Source: Picocystis sp. L7 (lineage: Eukaryota > Chlorophyta > Picocystophyceae > Picocystales > Picocystaceae). Taken from it: DNA of 64,000 nt. This document shows, piece by piece, positions 56,467 to 64,000 of this stretch; position 1 is the first letter of the stretch, and each line of letters starts with the position of its first letter. The DNA is taken from the NCBI GenBank assembly GCA_020975725.1, contig QXJR01000008.1:744001-808000 (forward strand), in the 5' to 3' direction. Position numbers and translations under genes: made by a program. The notes under the pieces were generated by a model that was not told the origin of the DNA, did no database searches, and saw only the letters and a list, made by a program, of their open reading frames with translations.

Positions 56467-56599
56467 AACGGTGCGTCGGTAGGGCAGTCCCGGTGCCAAC
56501 GAGGATTGAAGGCAAAACAATCATGCGCAAATTATTCACAAGCACCAACACGACCAGAATGGCTAGGAGAGGGCCAAAATACTCCCAGAAAAAATGCAC

Positions 56600-57871
56600 T
56601 CAACCCTGTTGGTAGAGCTGGTTGATGACCTCTGTGAGCTCCGACGCAGTGGGACGATCCTGAGGCGCAGACGCCAGCAAATATTGGAGCAGTCCACTTA
56701 GGGCTTCGCTCCTCCCCGGAAGCTGAACCTTGGTCGTGATCTTCTCCCTGTCCAAGCAGGAGCGAGGTAATGTGGTCCCGGTCGCACACTCGTACAACAT
56801 GGCTCCTAGGCTGTACATATCAGCCGCAGTTGTGGGCTCGGCTAGGTCGTTCAAGAGCTCAGGGGCGAGGTACGCCCCATCCCCTTCTTCCCAGTCTTCG
56901 TAGGCATTCGTTATGGCAATCCCAAAATCACCGATTTTGTAGGTCCCGTCGGCGGATATGAAGATGTTGTCCGGTTTGATATCAAGGTGCAGCACCCCAT
57001 TGTCGTGTATGAAGGCCAGCCCGGACGCCACTTGGTACCCGATGGTCCAGATGTCTTCTTCTAGTAGCGTGGATCCTTGCATGTGATCCAGGACGTTCCT
57101 GAGGCTCCCCCCTTGGCAGTATTCCATCTGGATGTAGAATCGCATGTCTTGCTGCCATCCTCTGTAGTAGGTGACGATGTGCGGGTGTGCCGGCAAGCGC
57201 TCCACGCACTCGACTTCACGTAGCCATCTCTTTCGATCGGCGTATCCTTTGAATTCGTGCAGTGATTTTTTCACGGCGTAGAGCGTGCCGTCTTCTTTGT
57301 GCATGGCCGCGTAGACTTCGCTCGTTTGCGACCTTCCTACGATTCCTACGTAGTGGAAGTGATCGTCGAACCGAAATGCCTCTGGGAACATGGACGAATC
57401 CTGTCGTGCGAGTTTGACGGCCGTGGTGGCCAGCAGCTTGGTGTCGGAGAGCGATCCGGTCCTCATGGGCGTCCTTCTGCTCCTTTGCGGCGTTTGCGGG
57501 CATTCGGAGGCTTGGCTTCCGCTTGGCGTGGCGTAGGAGATCCAGCTCGTTGCGTCTTCGGTGGGTGTGGTGGGTTCGTCTTCCATGTCTTCGTCTGCTG
57601 CGGATGGGGACGTTTCCCAGCGTTGCGTGGTCTGGGCGGAGATTTGGATCCCTGGAGACATCCTGAGCACGTCCATGACGCTGCACGGCGACGGTTGCCC
57701 TGGTTCATGTCCCTCGATTCCACCTAGACGTCTTTCTTGCGCCGGTTGGCGTCCACCTGGGTCTTGGAGGCCGTTTTTGGGCACGCATCCCGCCTCTTCG
57801 TCCGGCAGCAGCTTGCTGTTTCGCACCACTTCTGCGTAGTGCGTTTCCCACGTCCCTCTGGTTCCCTCCAT
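56600..57871 (-). CDS. WEE1: WEE1-type protein kinase
   Basis: A 423-residue kinase of the WEE1/MYT1 group, which phosphorylates the ATP-loop tyrosine of CDKs to delay mitosis or respond to DNA damage. The N-terminal 160 residues are disordered with several SP/TP sites (RMSPGIQ, ETSPSA, ECPQTPQRS). The kinase domain has YVGIVGRSQTSEVYAA, LYAVKKS (VAIK lysine), LREVECVERLPAHPHIVTYY, VLHLDIKPDNIFI, KIGDFGIAI, GDGAYLAPELL and AADMYSLGAMLYECATG. The HLDIKPDN catalytic loop is characteristic of the WEE1 family. No membrane helix is present, so WEE1 is favoured over MYT1. The ATG at 57871 starts the conserved frame; upstream is G/C-tract promoter DNA. Confidence 0.88.
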   Translation of the reverse strand: MEGTRGTWETHYAEVVRNSKLLPDEEAGCVPKNGLQDPGGRQPAQERRLGGIEGHEPGQPSPCSVMDVLRMSPGIQISAQTTQRWETSPSAADEDMEDEPTTPTEDATSWISYATPSGSQASECPQTPQRSRRTPMRTGSLSDTKLLATTAVKLARQDSSMFPEAFRFDDHFHYVGIVGRSQTSEVYAAMHKEDGTLYAVKKSLHEFKGYADRKRWLREVECVERLPAHPHIVTYYRGWQQDMRFYIQMEYCQGGSLRNVLDHMQGSTLLEEDIWTIGYQVASGLAFIHDNGVLHLDIKPDNIFISADGTYKIGDFGIAITNAYEDWEEGDGAYLAPELLNDLAEPTTAADMYSLGAMLYECATGTTLPRSCLDREKITTKVQLPGRSEALSGLLQYLLASAPQDRPTASELTEVINQLYQQG

Positions 57872-58399
57872 GCCGCCTCCTCGGCCTTTCGAAGCGAGAC
57901 CTGGTCTCGACGCGACCGCGCGTGGCGACGCACCAATCCGCGTTCCTTCCCGACTCGTTGTGATGCGCCACCACCCCCTCTCTCCCTCCCCCCCCGGGTT
58001 CCTCCACGCGCAGCACGGACGCGTGCCGACGAGGAACGGGGCATCGGGACGGGGGGTTCCTCGTCGGGCGACGGAGGGGAGGGGGATCCGAGCACCGCCC
58101 GAGGGGGGGGTCCACCCACGGGGAGAGGGGATGGAAGGGGGGTCCGTTTCCCTCCCCGAAGAGACGGGGATCGACCCCCCCCTCTTGGGACCCCCTCCTC
58201 CCGATCGGATGGGGGCAGGGGAGAGGGGGTCGGGCACCCGGGCTGGATCACGTCCCCCCCCACCCAGAAGATCAAACCGACAAAGGAGTGAACGGGACCC
58301 GAAACACCAAGTGTACGTCCGCTTCCCCTCCCAAACCAGGATGGAAGGGGGGGGGGGGGGGGAACGAGAAGAAACAGACGTGGGTCCATCCTCCGTCCT
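57872..58399. promoter_or_regulatory. WEE1 promoter with G- and C-tracts
   Basis: Spacer upstream of WEE1 that also holds the 3' UTR of the aspartic protease gene. It is exceptionally rich in runs of G or C, including 16 G at 58347-58362, which could form G-quadruplexes and is likely to be a weak point for sequencing accuracy. Confidence 0.5.
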
Positions 58400-60178
58400 T
58401 CATTCCAGGCGGCGAAACGCAATGCGCTTGCGTGGGTAGTCGAAAACCACCGCGCACTCGGCCAACAGATCACCACACAACATGCCGCACGTGTGCAAGG
58501 ACAGATCTAAGCCTCCTCCCGATGCGAACAGGGACTCCACCTCCTCGAAACGCTCGTCCCCCAATTGCAACCATGTCAGTCGACCCCGATCCACCTTCAT
58601 CCCCATCACCCCTTCCCCTCCGACCCCACGCACGTGGGTAGAGGTGGTGTCCGTGAGGAGGTCCAGCAAGTTCAACTCCTCGACCCCGCGGTGATGGAAC
58701 ATGGCGCCCACCCCGCCCGCGCCCGAATCCAACATGAAAAGCTGCGGATGCTCCTCCGCTGCGCCCGCGAAGTGGGCCGGAACGTGAGGGACACCAGACA
58801 CCAGGTGAAGGTCCACCCACTTGTCGTCCAACTCGGGAGGAGAAATGTACTCCTGAGGCACGTGCATTCGCAAGTCGATGCTCTTGCCCGAAGACGCGGT
58901 CGCGGCGGGTACTTCAATGACCGCACGACGAAAGACATCGTATCCCACGATCCCAACCACTGGCTCCGGAGCACCCTGGACGACGCCGGTCAAAAACATC
59001 TCCATGAAAAGCGGTGCTTCCAATTCCACGTGTCCTAGTGCAAAGTGCCTTGCTTGACGAAACTGGCATTTCACCTTCCCTCCCACTCCGGCCACGAACA
59101 GCTCCCCGAAGGAGGTCATGCCGAGCTTGTCCGCGGTGCTCGGTTCCACGACAAAGCCGCTCGCCCCGGTATCCAGTATGAAGAGACCGACCTCTTTCCC
59201 GTCGATCTTGGGCTTCACCAGCACGTGCCCGCTGGCAGAGCGCCAAGCCGGGACCACCCAAGCATCGTCCGTGGAGTAGGATGTTCCATGGGGCACGGGG
59301 GGCACCACGGGAATTCGATACAACAGCGCATCCGAATTGGGTGCTGCGTATTCGCTCGACTCCACCACAAAATTGTGCGTCCCTCCCGCGGAGGCAACAT
59401 GCACAGATTCCTTCGGGAAGCGAACGTCCGACAGGAGGCTTTCCCATTCCTGGTAGTGCCATTTCTCTTCGTCTCCGCAGACGGGAAGGTGCAATTCCCG
59501 TGGGTGCAACGTGGTTCCGTCGAGTAGAACGGTGCCCGTCACCTTTCCATCCGGAAGCCGCACGTCGATTTCCATTTGTCCTTCTTCCCCTCTCCGAAGC
59601 TCCAGATCGACCAGGTGTCTTCTGTCCGGATCCAACCAAAGACCCGTCCTTACCCATGTGCACAGGAGGGTGGTTTCGTGATCGTCCAGCTCGAGTGTCT
59701 GAGGAAGTCCCGTGTAATCCACTTCCCAGACGGATCCAGGCGACATCCTGCCGTCGTGTCCCCAGCTGTACCTCAGGTGTCTCCCTCTCACCTCTTCACG
59801 AAAGGCACCGTCGGGACGGACGGACAACCTCCACAAGACGTCCATGCCCAGGTGGTTGCCGGTCCCCGAAACGACGTACGCGCGTTCTGGCGGCCCTTTC
59901 CAGTCCAATCCCTCCTTGACACCGCGCATCACGTTCTGGAGCTCCATTTCTGCGTCCACGTCCTGCAGCGCGTTCGCAGGCGCGGGTTCGACGCCCACGC
60001 CGTACACCGAGCTTCCTCCATCCGGCGCTCCACGTGCCACACTTCCGCGTGTTGCCCCCTTTTTCACGTTCCACGTCCTCTTCCACTTCGTGCTGCTTCC
60101 TTTCAAGGAACCACGCGCCCACGCTCTCGACGTGGCGGTGCGTTTCGGCGGCGCAGCGCTCGTGACGCGCATCGCCAT
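58400..60178 (-). CDS. Two-motif aspartic protease-like protein, probably plastid
   Basis: A 592-residue protein. The N-terminus is transit-like (AMRVTSAAPPKRTATSRAWA). Residues about 45-300 form a domain I do not recognise, with WGHDGRMSPGSVWEVDYTGL and conserved tryptophans, which recalls the N-terminal part of bacterial clan AA proteases. Two aspartic active-site motifs follow: GLFILDTGASGFVVEPSTAD (near 338) with VVGIVGYDVFRRAVIEV as the flap/psi-loop region, and PQLFMLDSGAGGVGAMFHHR (near 483). It ends with AVVFDYPRKRIAFRR, typical of this protease fold. The paired DTGA/DSGA arrangement lets one chain form a complete active site. The first ATG of the coding-like region is 60178. A 13-bp-arm hairpin lies upstream. 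Confidence 0.8.
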   Translation of the reverse strand: MAMRVTSAAPPKRTATSRAWARGSLKGSSTKWKRTWNVKKGATRGSVARGAPDGGSSVYGVGVEPAPANALQDVDAEMELQNVMRGVKEGLDWKGPPERAYVVSGTGNHLGMDVLWRLSVRPDGAFREEVRGRHLRYSWGHDGRMSPGSVWEVDYTGLPQTLELDDHETTLLCTWVRTGLWLDPDRRHLVDLELRRGEEGQMEIDVRLPDGKVTGTVLLDGTTLHPRELHLPVCGDEEKWHYQEWESLLSDVRFPKESVHVASAGGTHNFVVESSEYAAPNSDALLYRIPVVPPVPHGTSYSTDDAWVVPAWRSASGHVLVKPKIDGKEVGLFILDTGASGFVVEPSTADKLGMTSFGELFVAGVGGKVKCQFRQARHFALGHVELEAPLFMEMFLTGVVQGAPEPVVGIVGYDVFRRAVIEVPAATASSGKSIDLRMHVPQEYISPPELDDKWVDLHLVSGVPHVPAHFAGAAEEHPQLFMLDSGAGGVGAMFHHRGVEELNLLDLLTDTTSTHVRGVGGEGVMGMKVDRGRLTWLQLGDERFEEVESLFASGGGLDLSLHTCGMLCGDLLAECAVVFDYPRKRIAFRRLE

Positions 60179-60791
60179 CGTCGGCGTTGGGTGCCACGTC
60201 GGACAGACCGCTCCTCCTTCCCTTTCGATTGGACGGCCTTTTTCCAATCGAAAGGACGTGGAGACCGGGACAACTCCCCTCGACTCACCGAAGGAGGCAG
60301 CGAGGCAGGAAAAGGGGGGGGCATTGTTAGTCAATTGGCTGTATCTCGGTACAATCATGATGGTTCACTCGAGTCCCCCCAGTTCGGAGAAGATACTCCC
60401 ACCCCGGTGGTTTCGAGTCTCGGAAGGGATCGAAGGGACTGGGTCACCCCGTCACAGAAGACTGCAGTGGTAGGTAGCCTTGTAGTGCATGGGACTGTAG
60501 CACTGCCCCCCACCTGATATACTCCAGTGGAGTGTCAGAAGGGATTGGTAGAGAGAAGTGTGGACGCTTGCTGCTGTGTTGGACTCGTGAGCCTACGAGA
60601 AGACCTGAAGAGCACGGCAACGGGAACCGTTGGAACACACGTACAGTCAAACTTGGAACCTGGTTTGTGACTCGCACGCTGGTGAGTTGAACTGTAATAC
60701 TAGGTAGTGAATTACTGGTGATAATTATCGATCTCTCTCACCCAAAACCCACTGAGAAAGACTATTCGGACAACAGGTTAAGAGCCTTGAG
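60179..60791. promoter_or_regulatory. Aspartic protease promoter and left flank of the copia element
   Basis: The left part holds the hairpin at 60221-60255. From about 60430 the composition changes, and this part probably contains the 5' LTR and leader of the copia element, but the LTR ends cannot be fixed without the second LTR. No other gene seen. Confidence 0.45.
60221..60255. repeat. Inverted repeat upstream of the aspartic protease
   Basis: CCTTTCGATTGGA (60221-60233) and its exact reverse complement (60243-60255) around a 9-nt loop, 43-77 bp before the start codon. The ends CCTTTCG/CGAAAGG match the recurring promoter element. Confidence 0.9.
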
Positions 60792-63700
60792 AATGGCAGA
60801 AGCTGCAGGAGCAGCAGAGGTGTTTGAAGACACACCGACGATGAGCGCAAGCTCAGGACCACAAGTGGTGTCCTACAGGATTGATTTATCCAAGGTACCT
60901 GAGTTGGACCATTCCAACTGGATTTGTTGGAAGGAAAGGATGATGAATGTGTTGGTTGTCGCTGGCTTGCGAGAGACTCTCGATGCCACGGAGGACGGAC
61001 CAACAGGCATGAAGAGGAGCCTGGTAGCAAGAGGTGCTATCATGCAGACCTTGAGATCTGAGGACTTGCTGTCCCTCAGAAATCTGCAAGAAGCCAAAGA
61101 TGTATGGCAGAAATTGATCAGAAAGTATGATCTCCATACTGAAGTAAGTGCACAGGCAGCCCTCGATGTGTACGATGGAGTTGCGATGCATGCTGGTGAA
61201 AAGATCAGCAAGTTCATGGAGAGGGTAGAATCACTTGCCAATCTGGTGATGAACACTGGAAGAGTGGTTTCAGAGGAGGACATGTGCAGGAAGGTGAAGA
61301 GAGGATTGCCGTCCGAGTATCGGCCTGTCCAGTTGTCGATACAGGCGTCCGGAGTCCCGCTGACGATGGACTATCTGAGAGCTCAGCTGCTGGCATTTGA
61401 AATGACCTTAGACAGCAAACCTAAGGCATTGAAGACCTTCATGAAGAAAGGCAAAAGCAGAAAGCCCAAGAAAGGGCCTGGCAACAAGACAGCAGTTTGC
61501 TGGCATTGTGGAGAGGCTGGGCACATCAAGCCCCACTGCCCCAGGAAGAATGAGGACATCAGTAAAGGAACTGATGCTGGACATGAAAAAGCAAATCATA
61601 CTGCTTTCATGGCATCAGCCATTGAACAGGATGTTCAGCTGTCCAGTTGGATCGTGGACAGCGGTGCGACCGAGCACATGACAGGATGCAGAAAATTCTT
61701 TGATGACACCCTGGAGAGTGTCAATGGTAAAGAGATCAGTACTGCAGGTGGGAACCTTCCCATTGCAGGTTCTGGAGATGTGTATCTCTCCAGAGGAGGA
61801 CACAACATTGTCCTTACTGGTGTACTCTTTGTGCCTGGACTGAAATACAATCTGTTTTCAGTACCCAAGGCAATTTCTGCAGGAGCCAGTGTCACATTTG
61901 ATGACACAGGCTGCACCATCAAGAAAGGTGAAGTAGAGCTGCTGGCACAGTCTCTAAAAGATGGATCAATGGCACTGCTCACAGATGCAGAACTGTGGCA
62001 TGCCAGGCTTGGTCATCCAAGTTTGTTTGTGTTGAAGAGCATGGGACTGCCAAGTCAGCTACCCAAGCCATGTGTGGTGTGTCCTCAGGCCAAGATGACA
62101 CAGAAGCCACACCAAGCCATCAAGCAGACTTACAAGCCACTGGATAGGATCTCATTTGATCTTATGGGACCAGTAGAACCTGAAGCACTGGGAGGTCACA
62201 GGTATGTTGTGACTGCAGTGGATGCTGCCACCAAAGCCTGCAAAGTGCACCTGGCACCAAGCAAAGATGCAGCAGCAGGATTTGTGAAGGAGACTATCAG
62301 TTGGTTTGAGCAACGTGGAGGTTGTTCTGTCAAAGCCATCAGAACAGATAGAGGCAGTGAGTTCCTGAACAAGGAACTGATGGAGTGGCTGAAGGACCGT
62401 GGAATCATCCATGAGAAGACTGCTGGATATGAACCTCAGCAGAATGGACAAGCAGAACGGTTAAACAGAACACTTATGGAGGGCACAAGAGCCCTGCTGA
62501 TACAAAGCAACATGCCCCATTCATTGTGGGGTGAAGCAGTCAGGACTGTTGCTTATGTGAGGAACCTGGTACCGGCAAAAGGTACTGGTGATAAAAGTCC
62601 GGCTGAACTGCTGACAGGCAGCAGTATAGACCTAAATCTGTTGAAGGTATGGGGTTGCAAAGCCCTGGTGCATGTTCCTGAAGAGAAAAGGTCAGGAAAG
62701 TTGGCTCCAAGGGCCCAGGAAGCTGTCTTCATTGGTTATGAAAACAGCAGCACATACAGATTTTTGGTGAATGGACAGTTGGTATTGTCCAGGACAGCAG
62801 AATTCTTCGAAAGTGAGCCAGGTAAGCTACATGGCTCATTTGGATTACAAGAATTGGTTATACCTGATCTGCTTGTTGAACCTGGAAATCGCCCGTTGAG
62901 CGATGATTCCGAAAAAGCAGAAAATCCCCCTCAGCTCCTGGAGAGCGGTAAAAGCAGTGATCAGATGGTCACAGGTGGTCAAACCAGTGTGGAAAGTGTT
63001 GTTGGTGATGGTATAGTTGATACCACAGTACAGGAAAACCTGGAAGGAACAACACCACATGACCTGGAAAATGACAGTGTGAAAAATGCAGGAATTATTT
63101 CAGATTCTGGTGCAGTAAGTCGTTTTGATGAGGAAACCGACTTAACGGATCAGAATGAACGAAATGAAACGTCAAGCGAAACAACAGAACTTCAAAGTAC
63201 AGGAAAATATGATTTGAGGCAACGTCAAGGCGTTGACTACAGGAAACTTGCTCTTGGTTTGAAGGCAGACGTGGAATCTGAAAAGCTCCCTGCAGATTTT
63301 TCTGGTTATGAAGAAGCCATGGAAAGATCTGACGCTGATCTTTGGAAAATGGCTGTCGAAGATGAAATCAGATCGTTGTATGAGTCTGATACATGGAAAG
63401 TTGCGGATCTTCCTGCTGGAAGAAAAGCGCTGGAGACCAAGTGGGTCTTCAAGATCAAGAAAGATGCCGCCGGTAACGTTGAACGGTACAAGGCGAGGCT
63501 GGTGATAAAAGGTTTTCAGCAAAGGGAAGGCATTGATTTTGCTGAAATATATGCACCTGTTGTGAGTAAAACAGCACTCAGAATGTTCTTGGCAGTAGCA
63601 GCTGTGCAAGACCTGGAACTTGAACAACTGGATATCAAGACTGCTTTTCTGAATGCAGATCTTATGGAAGATATCTACATGAAGTTTCCAGAAGGGGTAC

Positions 63701-64000
63701 AACCTGTACCTGGAAAAGTGTTGAAGCTTAAGAAAAGCTTGTATGGCCTGAAGCAAGCACCAAGGATGTGGAACAAGCTACTGACCACTACCCTGAAAGA
63801 GGTGCTGGGCTGTGCGTGCAACGGTGTTGAAGAATCTGTGCTGCTCTGCAGGTCAGATACTTCAGTGTGCTACATATGTGTGTATGTGGATGATATCCTG
63901 CTGGCTTCAAGTGACAAAACATTACTGCAGAAGGTCATTGATGGACTGTGTAGTAAGTTTGATGCAAGACACTTGGGGCCTGCTCACTTGTTCTGTGGTA
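60792..64000 (+). mobile_element. Ty1/copia LTR retrotransposon, truncated by window edge
   Basis: One open reading frame runs from the ATG at 60792 to the right edge. Its parts in order are a gag-like region with a CCHC zinc knuckle (about 61499-61540), an aspartic protease (about 61640-61680), an integrase with its pre-integrase zinc region and catalytic core (about 61990-62560), and a reverse transcriptase (from about 63330, with the YVDD box near 63885). Integrase before reverse transcriptase defines Ty1/copia. Within the window it looks whole, with no breaks seen. RNase H and the 3' LTR would lie beyond the edge. The 5' LTR is probably within about 60430-60790 but is not delimited, and I see no certain primer-binding site. 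The uninterrupted frame suggests a young copy, but without both LTRs its age cannot be judged. Confidence 0.93.

Overview
This window is eukaryotic nuclear DNA, most likely from a photosynthetic alga of the plant lineage (Archaeplastida). It encodes a plastid-type stromal processing peptidase, a CYP97B-type carotenoid hydroxylase, an AP2-domain transcription factor, a MurJ lipid II flippase (so probably peptidoglycan at the plastid) and plant-type TSJT1-like and LRR proteins. It also carries eukaryotic core genes: ELP1, TTC27, TIM10, TMEM209, WEE1, PIF1 and a cyclin. I cannot name the genus. MurJ argues against a red alga and fits a prasinophyte, streptophyte or glaucophyte. Genes are mostly single-exon, gene density is high, and coding DNA and spacers are both GC-rich and poor in stop codons. 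The few introns I can support are short (54 to about 130 nt), near the 5' end, and mostly have CTNAC branch sites.

Layout. 1-4120 (minus): a stromal-processing-peptidase-like M16 protease cut by the left edge, and a small membrane protein. 4121-7165: a long gene-free stretch, AT-richer than its surroundings. 7166-11457: a BAH+acetyltransferase protein (minus) diverging from a cyclin and a histidine-phosphatase-superfamily protein (plus). 11929-12001: tRNA-Arg(TCG). 12965-19062: TTC27 (minus) diverging from a TMEM209-like gene (plus, one 54-nt intron). 19097-20470: a ZIP metal transporter (minus). 22496-26586: a hypothetical nuclear-type protein, a plastid-like unknown and a DUF262 protein (all plus). 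26880-32993: an ER-type beta-propeller membrane protein (minus) head-to-head with the Elongator scaffold ELP1 (plus). 33104-40917: a double-AP2 factor (minus), a secreted LRR protein (plus), CYP97B and an exostosin-type glycosyltransferase (both minus). 42223-52182: an M48 protease (plus), MurJ (minus), TIM10 (plus), an mTERF-like protein, an M1 aminopeptidase and a TSJT1-like protein (all minus). 52507-60178: a PIF1 helicase with two zinc knuckles (minus), a methyltransferase-like protein (plus), a WEE1-type kinase and a two-motif aspartic protease (both minus). 60792-64000: a Ty1/copia element running off the right edge.

Most genes are in head-to-head pairs over shared promoters (156 bp for MurJ/TIM10, 249 bp for the ER protein/ELP1). 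These promoters repeatedly contain short palindromes: TTCGAA-centred elements, GGGGCGACCC elements, a perfect 26-bp-arm inverted repeat before MurJ/TIM10, and a minisatellite of about 15 copies before PIF1/methyltransferase that amplifies a TTCGAA-type core. The gene functions do not form one pathway. Several concern the plastid (protease, P450, MurJ, mTERF, M48, DUF262), and others concern chromatin, cell cycle, tRNA modification, and ER or mitochondrial housekeeping.
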